NCBI GenBank assembly: GCA_949746915.1
Contig: CATKEA010000105.1
Span: 1-14,130, forward strand
Length of the DNA: 14,130 nt
Direction of reading: 5' to 3'
Source: an uncultured Bacilli bacterium
Lineage (GTDB): Bacteria; Bacillota_I; Bacilli_A; RF39; UBA660
Shown: piece by piece, positions 1 to 7,283 of the stretch
Layout of the letters: each line of letters begins with the position of its first letter
How positions within the stretch are numbered: the stretch's first letter is position 1
Notes under the pieces: generated by a model
Seen by the model: the letters and a program-made list of their open reading frames with translations, nothing else
What the model was told of the DNA's origin: nothing
Database searches by the model: none
Translations under genes and position numbers: made by a program

Positions 1-848
1 TCACGATAATCAATTATCTCATTCATATTTTTAATAAGACCACTATATAAGTCAATATACGGATGTTCTGGTGCAATAACCATAAAAGTAACACCAAATA
101 AAGTATCAGCACGAGTCGTATATACAATTAACTCTTCATCTACTTCCTTTAATTTAAATTTAACCTCAGCTCCAATTGATTTACCTATCCAATTAATTTG
201 TGCTGTTTTAATTCTATCTTGAAACTCAGTATCATCAAGTCCTTCAAGTAAACTCTCAGAATAGTCACTCATTTTAAGCATCCACTGCTCTTTTTCTTTT
301 TGAACAACACTAGAACCACATCTTTCACAAACACCACCAGATGAATCTTCATTAGAAAGACCAGTTTTACATTTTGGGCACCAATTAATATTCTTTTTAG
401 CTTTATACGCCATACCATGCTCAAAGAACTTTAAAAATTGCCATTGTGTCCACTTATAATACTCTGGATCAGTAGTACTAAATTCTCTAGACCAATCAAA
501 AGATATTCCTAATTTTTTTATTTGATTTTTAAATGTCTCTATATTTCTTTTAACTGCCTCTTTTGGATGAACATGATTCTTTATAGCATACTGTTCAGCT
601 GGAGCTCCAAAGGCATCCCATCCCATTGGAAACAAAACATTATACCCACAAAGTCTTTTCTTCCTAGCCATAACATCAAGAGCAGTATAACTTCTGACAT
701 GTCCAACATGAAGACCTGCACCAGATGGATAAGGAAATTCTACTAAATAGTAAAACTTCTTTTTCTTTTCATCTTCTACAGCTTCAAAAGTATGATTATC
801 TTCCCAATATTTTTGCCATCTTTCCTCTATTTCCTTTGTGCTTCTCAT
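1..848 (-). CDS. leuS: Leucyl-tRNA synthetase, N-terminal part (3' end outside window)
   Basis: Class I aminoacyl-tRNA synthetase that charges tRNA-Leu in the cytoplasm. The 282 N-terminal residues are present; the gene leaves the window, so the KMSKS loop and anticodon-binding domain are not visible. Seen in the translation: PYPSGAGLHVGH at about residues 40-50 (the HIGH signature), GWDAFGAPAEQYA at about 76-88, a zinc-type CPKC...CERC pair at about 157-177, and TTRADT at about 244-249, which opens the CP1 editing domain (usually TTRPDT). The ATG at 848 overlaps the stop of the small membrane gene (ATGA, 845-848), so translation is probably coupled. The identity agrees with the Leu-specific T-box upstream. 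No frame disruption is seen. Confidence 0.97.
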   Translation of the reverse strand, partial: MRSTKEIEERWQKYWEDNHTFEAVEDEKKKKFYYLVEFPYPSGAGLHVGHVRSYTALDVMARKKRLCGYNVLFPMGWDAFGAPAEQYAIKNHVHPKEAVKRNIETFKNQIKKLGISFDWSREFSTTDPEYYKWTQWQFLKFFEHGMAYKAKKNINWCPKCKTGLSNEDSSGGVCERCGSSVVQKEKEQWMLKMSDYSESLLEGLDDTEFQDRIKTAQINWIGKSIGAEVKFKLKEVDEELIVYTTRADTLFGVTFMVIAPEHPYIDLYSGLIKNMNEIIDYR

Positions 849-1204
849 AACTTAATCATTCCCTTTCTTTTATAATATGTTCCTATTATCTTAAATGAAA
901 TAAATATTAATGGTAAAGCTAAAATAAATCCAACTATAAAAGGCAATATATATCCATTAAGATTAAGAACTACTGTAACTATAACAGCAATATCAAATGA
1001 ACCAATTAAAGCAATAAAACGCATTAAACTTTTATAAGTGATTTTATCAATATCTATCTTATACTTAATTATAAGATACTGTACTTCAACTGGCAATTTA
1101 TTCTTATTCTTTCTAGCTTTTCTAATTGAAAACACATAATAAATAATATAAACAATTAAATAAGTCACAAGAAACAGAATAATATTATTAAAAAACTTCT
1201 CCAT
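845..1204 (-). CDS. Small three-helix membrane protein in the leuS operon
   Basis: A protein of 119 residues that I cannot assign to a named family. It has one hydrophobic segment near the N-terminus (about residues 5-25, NIILFLVTYLIVYIIYYVF), a basic stretch (RKARKNKNK), then two closely spaced hydrophobic segments (about 64-84 and 87-108) and a basic tail, so it is probably an inner-membrane protein with three helices. The start is placed at the ATG at 1204 because a GGAGG (1210-1214) lies 5 nt upstream; a longer TTG-initiated frame from 1216 would overlap that site. It sits directly downstream of the leucine T-box and its TGA overlaps the leuS ATG by 4 nt, so it is expressed with leuS under leucine-tRNA control. 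Why a membrane protein is in this operon is not evident. Confidence 0.8.
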   Translation of the reverse strand: MEKFFNNIILFLVTYLIVYIIYYVFSIRKARKNKNKLPVEVQYLIIKYKIDIDKITYKSLMRFIALIGSFDIAVIVTVVLNLNGYILPFIVGFILALPLIFISFKIIGTYYKRKGMIKL

Positions 1205-1214
1205 TACTGCCTCC

Positions 1215-1433
1215 AAAAAATAAAAAACGCCCTTATTAATAATAAGGACGAAATAAATTCCGCGGTACCACCTTAATTCGTATCAATATACGCGTATACT
1301 CTATTACCTTAACGCGGTAAAACGTGTTTTCCCTTAAATGAAAAGTAAGTTCATAAAATTACATTCTTAGTTTTCACCAACCACTAAGTCTCTTTATAAT
1401 CCAATTTTACTAATACTCTTTTCGAAAAACTTA
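1215..1433 (-). promoter_or_regulatory. Leucine T-box leader with intrinsic terminator
   Basis: A tRNA-sensing riboswitch that reads through its terminator when uncharged tRNA-Leu binds. On the minus strand the T-box core AAGGTGGTACCGCGG lies at 1260-1274. The terminator is a 10-bp stem (CGTCCTTATT at 1250-1241 with AATAAGGGCG at 1237-1228) followed by U-runs at 1215-1227. The competing antiterminator pairs AAGG before the TGG with CCTT of the terminator's left arm. Stem I begins with GAAAAG (1423-1418) pairing with CTTTTC. Its internal specifier loop has AGTA on the left and GAACTTA on the right, giving specifier CUU (Leu), with GAA before and a purine after, as is typical. An AGAGA motif and a GGTGAAAA distal loop are also present. 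Confidence 0.95.
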
Positions 1434-1440
1434 TAATTAA

Positions 1441-1469
1441 ATGATAACACAATTAAATTATTAAAACAA
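1441..1469 (-). promoter_or_regulatory. Promoter of the T-box/leuS operon
   Basis: Minus-strand -35 TTGTTT (1469-1464), a 17-nt spacer and -10 TATCAT (1446-1441). The predicted transcript start near 1433 is about 10 nt before stem I of the T-box, which is the expected arrangement. Confidence 0.65.
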
Positions 1470-1501
1470 CTATTATTTTTAAATTTTTGGACTATATTTT
1501 A

Positions 1502-3235
1502 TTAAAAAATACCATTCCATGAGCTATCTGTTGGTTTATTAGCTGGACTACTATCAAACATACCCTCAATATTTTTACTAGCATCATAAATAAACTTAGG
1601 TCCGTAAGTAATATTTGTTAAAGAACCGCATCTACTAAACATATAACTCATATCTTTTACCTTTGTAGTATCAAAACTACTTATATTTAAAGTCGTCAAT
1701 TCTGGTAAATATCTAAACATTTCACTCATATTCGTTACATAAGAAGTATCCCAACCACTTAAATCTAAACTTTCTAAAAAAGGAAAATCGCTTAAATCAT
1801 CATACTCATCAAGTGTTGCAAAAAAATTACTAGTATCTGTAATCATTGAAATATCCCAATTACTTAAGTTTAAATTATTAACTCTATGAATTGGTATTAC
1901 TGAAGAAGCATTTTCAAACTTAGTAGAAAAACTCCAATTGCTTAAATCTAAATCTTTTATAGTTTCATGACTAATAATGTCATTCCAAATATCAGATATT
2001 ATTTCTGGATTTACATACCAATTACTAAGATTTAAATTTCCATTAAAATTGTTCCCTAATAAATTAATTAATAAATCTTTCACATCAATATTATGTACAT
2101 CCCATCCACTTAAATTTAAAGTTTCTATTCCATGTAAAGAATTAATATAATGCCATATTCCATCAAATACAGTATTAGTTGAAAACTTCCAATTACTTAA
2201 ATCTAAATTATTAATCATAGCTGTATCAGAAAACATATTTTCCATATTAGTTACATTAGATACATCCCATCCACTTAAATTAAGACTAGTTATATTTTTA
2301 AGTCCTGTAAACATTTGCATCATATCAGTAACATAAGAAGTATTAATCTTTTCTAAACCTATAATAGCTGTTAAATTGTCAAAAGTTCCCAAAAAATTAT
2401 AACAATTCTCTGGAAACAAAATAGTTCCATTAGCCTGAATGTGTGTCACTATATTATCAGGATTACTTCTATCAACATAAGCAACTACTGAACCTGTTTC
2501 ATTTTTACTAAGATCAACTGCTTCTACTCCCTCAATTGGATTAATCTTCTCTTCAAATATTATTTGATGTGAATCTTTAAAAAATTCAAAATTATCATTT
2601 TCATAATCAAGTTCACCATCTTCTAATAAATTAAATCTAGATATCATCATATTATTCATATTTAATGGCTCATCTAAACTAGCAATTACAACTATTTTTC
2701 CTTCATATGTTGCATTCATTACCTCATCTCTAAGAGGAGTATTCTCATCTAACCAAAGTCTAAGATCAAATGTTTTACTAGAATTACCATCTAATGATCC
2801 TTCATATAACTTAAAAGCTTTGGACGACTCTTCTATTCCTTTTTCAAGATTCTCAAATCTAGTTATTAAATCATTCAAGAAAATTTCTTCACTATCTGAT
2901 ATTAAACTAGTTTTCAAAAATTTTTCTGGCATATTTTTATCACTATTGCTAAGTGTTTCTAAATTAATTATATAATTTGCTTTTGTACTACATGTATTAG
3001 TAACTGTAAAGTTATAAGAATCCAATTTATGTCCTTCTTCATCTGTTATTGGAAATGCTTCATTAAGTGTTATTGCACTACTTTCATCTACTAAGCTAAG
3101 TTGAAAACATCCCGTTGTAATTACATTTGTTCCTGTTTGTTTTAAAACAATTTGCCATAAAGCGTAACTTGTCCCTAACACTAATAACAATGCTACTAAT
3201 GTTAAAACTATTATCATACTTTTCTTCTTTTTCAT
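1502..3235 (-). CDS. Secreted BspA-like leucine-rich-repeat protein with TasA-like N-terminal module
   Basis: A surface or secreted protein of 577 residues. Residues 1-27 are a basic start (MKKKK), a hydrophobic core and GTSYALWQ, resembling SipW-dependent signal peptides (TasA/CalY type). Residues about 36-188 form a beta-rich domain with Cys43 and Cys82 (TTGCF, NTC) ending in RLWLDENTP; it is clearly paralogous to the N-terminus of the protein at 12475-13986. Residues about 295-560 hold eight or nine BspA/DUF285 repeats of the type LNLSGWDVSNVTNMENMF; the middle ones are degenerate. There is no LPXTG motif or C-terminal membrane segment, so attachment would be through the N-terminal helix or assembly. 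It starts 16 bp after the GH31 gene, with AGGTAGGG as the ribosome site, so the two are likely co-transcribed. BspA-like repeats are known in adhesins; adhesion here is inference. Confidence 0.88.
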   Translation of the reverse strand: MKKKKSMIIVLTLVALLLVLGTSYALWQIVLKQTGTNVITTGCFQLSLVDESSAITLNEAFPITDEEGHKLDSYNFTVTNTCSTKANYIINLETLSNSDKNMPEKFLKTSLISDSEEIFLNDLITRFENLEKGIEESSKAFKLYEGSLDGNSSKTFDLRLWLDENTPLRDEVMNATYEGKIVVIASLDEPLNMNNMMISRFNLLEDGELDYENDNFEFFKDSHQIIFEEKINPIEGVEAVDLSKNETGSVVAYVDRSNPDNIVTHIQANGTILFPENCYNFLGTFDNLTAIIGLEKINTSYVTDMMQMFTGLKNITSLNLSGWDVSNVTNMENMFSDTAMINNLDLSNWKFSTNTVFDGIWHYINSLHGIETLNLSGWDVHNIDVKDLLINLLGNNFNGNLNLSNWYVNPEIISDIWNDIISHETIKDLDLSNWSFSTKFENASSVIPIHRVNNLNLSNWDISMITDTSNFFATLDEYDDLSDFPFLESLDLSGWDTSYVTNMSEMFRYLPELTTLNISSFDTTKVKDMSYMFSRCGSLTNITYGPKFIYDASKNIEGMFDSSPANKPTDSSWNGIF

Positions 3236-3251
3236 TATTCTTCCCTACCTT

Positions 3252-5669
3252 TTATATTTGTCCTATGTATTCTAATAATCTTAAAAATAATCTAACATAC
3301 TTACTAGATAAACCTAAACTCTTTAACTTACGTATCTCAATTCTTTTTCTTTTTAGAGGTAAATCGCTAAACATTATAGCAGATATTTTTTCCTTTAGAA
3401 CTGTATTAATTTGTAAATCCAATAAAATACTATCTATATCATCATTTATTAATCTAACAGCATCAATTTCAATATCCTTACCTTTACAATTTACTGTTAC
3501 TTGTCCAACAGTAGGTACACCTGATAATTCAACAATAAAATCATTTCCATCCACATAACTAACTGTTTTAATCATACCATCATTATAATATGCAATTACT
3601 TGTTGAGCCTTTTTTGTATTTCTAAATCTAATTTTATAATTTCTAAAATCTGGTACTATCCCACTCTTTCCTTCAAGCGACCTAATAATAATAGTATAAT
3701 TACTTGGCAAATAATTATAATCAATCTGTGTAAGTAAATAATACCCATCTTCATAAAGTGATGTAACACCATCATCTTCATAAAGATTATACGTGTTACT
3801 TCTTCCAGGAAAAACATGTATTTCTAAATCAGTTGGATTAGCAATATTATTCAAATCTTTACTTATAGATATTGGAATAATAGAACCACTGCTAGCAAAA
3901 ACAGGAAATTCCTCTAATTTATAAAACGAAACATATTCTTTATTTCCTGGAAATTTTTTACCAGTTATAAAATTATACCAGACTCCTTCTGGAATAAAAA
4001 ACCTATGAACAGTACGACTAATAAGTGTCTCTTGTCTACTAAGTATTGGTGCAACCATTAAACTATCGCCAAAAAAATACTGATTCTTAAAGTCTTTATC
4101 ATCATAAACAAATGGATATTTATAATAGAAAGGTCTAACAATTGGAATACCAGTTTTACTATATTTATAAGCTTCAGTATATAAATATGGAATCAACTTG
4201 TGTCTTAAACTTAGAAATTGCTGTGCAGTTTTTAACGTTTTTATATTCCATCTCCAAGGTTCCTTTCTATAATATCTACCAGCTGGAGCATGAAACCTTA
4301 AAATTGGTAAAAAACATGAAAGTTCGATATATCTAGTATATAATTCTTCTTCTTCAATACCACCATAATTTCCACCAACATCATGTGATAAAAATGAAAC
4401 ACCAACATTACTAGCCATCTGGCTATATAAAGGTAACTTTTTTAATGTTTCCCAACTAATAACAGTCTTTCCACTATAAGAAACTGGATATCTATGACTA
4501 GCAATAATAGCATTTCTAGAAAGCATCATTCCACGCTTAGATTGATTTTTATCAAAATCTGTATAAATAAAATGATTTAAATACCAAAGTGGTCTTATTC
4601 CCTTTCCCACTGGATTATAATCATTAAAGAAAAAATCAGCACCAACATCCTCTAACGGATGTAATAAATCTGTAATATAAGAATCAATTAAAGCATTATT
4701 AGTCGGATCCATGGCAATAATCTTACCTTCTTCTACTCCAAACTTACTAGCTACTTTCTTATAATTTATATCTTGTGGAAAAAGTCCATCAATCGGATTA
4801 ACAGCAAGTCCAACCCTTATATTTTTTTCATGCAAAATATCAATAAATTCCTCCGGATCAGGTATTAAATTTTTATTAAAAGTAAAACCACTATCTGTCT
4901 TTTTTTCTGGTGTAGAATTATCAATATGCCATTTTTTATCAAGCATAACAATTGATAAAGGGATATCTTCTCTTTCAAATCTATTTACTAATTCTAACAA
5001 TTCATCAGTAGTATAAGGTAAATCTCGGCACCACCAGTTACCAAGTGCATAACGTGGTATAAGTGGCGGATAACCAGTTAATTTCATATAATCTTGTAAT
5101 GCAAGATCAAAATCTTTATCATATAAGAAAACATAAATATCTAAATACTTTTCTGGTCTTTCTACTAAACTACCATCTTCTTGAAAAATATCTGAATAAG
5201 TATCATCAAACGTTGCAAAACCATCTAATGAATAAAGTCCATTATAAAACTTTTCAACCTCTTTCTCATAATCAAAAGATACAAAAACTCCCTTATAATT
5301 ACGAACTTCTGGATTTTTATAAAACCAACTCTTATCAGAATTATTCAACTCAACACGCAAATTATTGGAAGGAACCATTTTACTTCCCTCAAATGGTTTT
5401 TCTTTGACATAAGAAATTGAAAAATAACGTGTATTTATCTGCAAAAAAGATGCATCTTCTTTAACATCAAATTTTGGTGTTTCAAAATTACGAAACATTA
5501 CCAACTGACTGGGATTATCATAAAACACACCAGATGGATTATATTCAAATCGTACTAAACGATCAGTCAAAATACTAATCCTATATCTTTCACCACGAAA
5601 AACAGACTCAGAACGAGTTTTAGCTTGATTCATATCTATCATACTTTTAAATTGTTCACTAATAGCCAT
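3252..5669 (-). CDS. GH31-family glycoside hydrolase-like protein with altered active-site residues
   Basis: A protein of 805 residues with the order of GH31 alpha-glucosidase/xylosidase enzymes: N-terminal beta domain (about 20-200), catalytic barrel starting at ALGNWW (about 209), then C-terminal beta domains. The barrel keeps the nucleophile region (FFNDYN, Asp350), SHRYPVSYSG, SHDVGG and RFHAPAGR. Two key positions differ: the acid/base Asp expected after FSG is Lys401 (SGKTVISWETL), and the second Asp of the usual DMDWH motif is Lys246 (DKKWH). The last 80 or so residues are a helical, Lys/Arg-rich extension. No signal peptide is seen, so it is probably cytoplasmic. The start is the ATG at 5669 with AAGGGGTGAT just upstream; an earlier ATG at 5687 overlaps the predicted -10. 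It could be an enzyme of altered chemistry or a non-catalytic sugar-binding protein. It is the first gene of a unit with the LRR protein. Confidence 0.88.
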   Translation of the reverse strand: MAISEQFKSMIDMNQAKTRSESVFRGERYRISILTDRLVRFEYNPSGVFYDNPSQLVMFRNFETPKFDVKEDASFLQINTRYFSISYVKEKPFEGSKMVPSNNLRVELNNSDKSWFYKNPEVRNYKGVFVSFDYEKEVEKFYNGLYSLDGFATFDDTYSDIFQEDGSLVERPEKYLDIYVFLYDKDFDLALQDYMKLTGYPPLIPRYALGNWWCRDLPYTTDELLELVNRFEREDIPLSIVMLDKKWHIDNSTPEKKTDSGFTFNKNLIPDPEEFIDILHEKNIRVGLAVNPIDGLFPQDINYKKVASKFGVEEGKIIAMDPTNNALIDSYITDLLHPLEDVGADFFFNDYNPVGKGIRPLWYLNHFIYTDFDKNQSKRGMMLSRNAIIASHRYPVSYSGKTVISWETLKKLPLYSQMASNVGVSFLSHDVGGNYGGIEEEELYTRYIELSCFLPILRFHAPAGRYYRKEPWRWNIKTLKTAQQFLSLRHKLIPYLYTEAYKYSKTGIPIVRPFYYKYPFVYDDKDFKNQYFFGDSLMVAPILSRQETLISRTVHRFFIPEGVWYNFITGKKFPGNKEYVSFYKLEEFPVFASSGSIIPISISKDLNNIANPTDLEIHVFPGRSNTYNLYEDDGVTSLYEDGYYLLTQIDYNYLPSNYTIIIRSLEGKSGIVPDFRNYKIRFRNTKKAQQVIAYYNDGMIKTVSYVDGNDFIVELSGVPTVGQVTVNCKGKDIEIDAVRLINDDIDSILLDLQINTVLKEKISAIMFSDLPLKRKRIEIRKLKSLGLSSKYVRLFLRLLEYIGQI

Positions 5670-5686
5670 GATATCACCCCTTATCA

Positions 5687-5715
5687 TCTATATTTAAATA
5701 ATAACACAAAAACAA
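5687..5715 (-). promoter_or_regulatory. Candidate promoter of the GH31-LRR unit
   Basis: Minus-strand -35 TTGTTT (5715-5710), 17-nt spacer, -10 TATAGA (5692-5687). The leader would be very short, about 10-15 nt including the ribosome site. The surrounding T-runs make the assignment moderate only. Confidence 0.45.
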
Positions 5716-5745
5716 AAAAAAAGAAATACTATTAAAGTATCACTT
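5714..5745 (-). terminator. Intrinsic terminator after the membrane-anchored protein gene
   Basis: On the minus strand AAGTGATACT and AGTATTTCTT form an imperfect A/T-rich stem (GATACT/AGTATT core) around a short loop, followed by nine T. It lies 14 nt after the TAA of the gene ending at 5759. Confidence 0.65.
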
Positions 5746-5758
5746 TTTAAAACACAAA

Positions 5759-7180
5759 TTATCCATCAATCTCAGGGCCACTTACAGAACCAAATCCGCT
5801 TGCAAAACCCTCAAGAAATGCTGATATTACTGGATCATTCAACAATTTATTTTGAATTTCCTCTAACTCTTCAGGTGTTACATCTTCAATATTTTTTGCA
5901 CTTTCTATAACACTAGTATCAATATTAACATCATCAAAGTTCACCTCAGAAGTAGCTACTAAATTAAATAGTTCTTGACCACCAAATGAAACCTTAATTG
6001 TTGTTTCTGATTTAGAAGTACTCTTATCTAATAATTTAGATTCACCAACTAATGTCATACTTGAACCACTCATAGTTAAAGTAGCATCAAAATTACTATT
6101 ATCACCATTTTTTTCATAACCACCTTTAATATTTAAATTATCAATATTATCAGATGTAACTAAATCAATGTTAAAATCATACTTATTACTATCACCATTT
6201 ACTGCAAAAATAATCTTAGTATCTTCTGATGCCCCTTCAACAAAAGAAGCACTAAACTCTGTAAATTTATCATTATGAACATAGGCCATTACAAACTCAT
6301 CATCGCCTAATTCATACTTCACAACATTATTAATTCCCCTATAATAAACAGAATAATCAAATAATTTTTCATTTGGATCTGAATCACTATCCTTAATAGA
6401 AGTAATTGCCTCATCTATCTTTTTTACTATTTCTGACTTTTCTAATCCTGAAACTTTACTCAAATCATTTATAATATCATCACTTTTAAAATCTTCTAAA
6501 ATTGCAAGTACTATCTTTGACAATCTTGAATAAGTAAAAGTATATGTAAGTTTAGTAGCCTTTAATTCTTTACCATCAACCATAATTTTAGTTTTACTAC
6601 TTACAATATCTTTTTCACTAATATTTTCTTTTATATCTTTTACAACAATATCAATCATTTTCTTATAATTGATTTCTTCTGTTTTGGATACTTCCTCATA
6701 TTTTATATACTCATTAGACATAAAATAATAAACATCCATAAATTTCTTCAATTTAAAATATACTTTTTCCTGATTTACTAAAAGATTAGCACCAAGTACT
6801 TCTTCATCGCTAATTAAAAGTCCTAAATCAAAAAAACTATTTTTACTTACTCTATCATTTAAAACATTATACTTAACAGCATAATTACCAAATAAACTGT
6901 TTAAAGTAAGACTTCCTTTTACTGCAAGTTTATCACTGGTTACTATTTTTTTAGATACCTCATCAGTAACTGTCGTATCTAGCATTTCCTTTAAATTACT
7001 AGATAATTTACCAAAACTTTGGATTAAAACTGATTTTGAATTACCAGCAAAATATATTCCACCACCAATAAGAGCAATAGCAATAACAGAAAGAATTGTA
7101 GCCATAATTGAAACAATCTTATTATTCTTGTTTTTGTTACTGTCAGTTAAATCAGTAGCATTGTCATGAAATTCATCCAT
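5759..7180 (-). CDS. Membrane-anchored protein with large extracytoplasmic domain, function unknown
   Basis: A protein of 473 residues that I do not recognise with certainty. A short polar cytoplasmic N-terminus (rich in Asn, Asp and Lys) is followed by one transmembrane helix at about residues 22-45 (IVSIMATILSVIAIALIGGGIYFAG). The remaining 430 or so residues are polar, with alternating beta-like stretches and long helices, and would lie outside the cell. The C-terminal part repeats the style of lipid-carrier or LolA-like beta proteins (for example NFDATLTMSGSSMTLVGES), but that is only a resemblance. There is no Cys for a lipoprotein and no cell-wall motif. The start is the ATG at 7180, 7 nt after GAGAGGAG (7188-7195); an earlier ATG at 7204 lies at the predicted transcription start. 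It has its own promoter and terminator, so it is likely a single-gene unit. Confidence 0.75.
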   Translation of the reverse strand: MDEFHDNATDLTDSNKNKNNKIVSIMATILSVIAIALIGGGIYFAGNSKSVLIQSFGKLSSNLKEMLDTTVTDEVSKKIVTSDKLAVKGSLTLNSLFGNYAVKYNVLNDRVSKNSFFDLGLLISDEEVLGANLLVNQEKVYFKLKKFMDVYYFMSNEYIKYEEVSKTEEINYKKMIDIVVKDIKENISEKDIVSSKTKIMVDGKELKATKLTYTFTYSRLSKIVLAILEDFKSDDIINDLSKVSGLEKSEIVKKIDEAITSIKDSDSDPNEKLFDYSVYYRGINNVVKYELGDDEFVMAYVHNDKFTEFSASFVEGASEDTKIIFAVNGDSNKYDFNIDLVTSDNIDNLNIKGGYEKNGDNSNFDATLTMSGSSMTLVGESKLLDKSTSKSETTIKVSFGGQELFNLVATSEVNFDDVNIDTSVIESAKNIEDVTPEELEEIQNKLLNDPVISAFLEGFASGFGSVSGPEIDG

Positions 7181-7208
7181 AAAAAAACTCCTCTCTACTT
7201 TCATTACT

Positions 7209-7214
7209 ATTATA
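7209..7214 (-). promoter_or_regulatory. -10 element for the membrane-anchored protein gene
   Basis: A perfect minus-strand TATAAT (7214-7209) lies about 29 nt upstream of the chosen start. No good -35 hexamer is present at 16-18 nt. It is back-to-back with the plus-strand promoter at 7226-7254. Confidence 0.5.
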
Positions 7215-7225
7215 CTACATCAATA

Positions 7226-7254
7226 TTGAAAAATCCATCAGAAAATTATATAAT
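7226..7254 (+). promoter_or_regulatory. Promoter of the patatin/MnmL-MnmM operon
   Basis: -35 TTGAAA (7226-7231), exactly 17 nt, -10 TATAAT (7249-7254). The predicted start near 7261 gives a leader of about 23 nt with AAGGAG before the ATG at 7284. Confidence 0.8.
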
Positions 7255-7283
7255 ATGAATTAACTATGTATAAGGAGAAAGTT

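Noticed and set aside
522..746. A plus-strand open frame of 74 codons
   Set aside because: It is antisense to the conserved N-terminal part of leuS, with no ribosome site or recognisable motif.
3127..3558. A plus-strand open frame of 143 codons
   Set aside because: It lies opposite the LRR and GH31 genes, which have clear family motifs and ribosome sites. Its composition is that of an antisense shadow and it spans the junction of two real genes.
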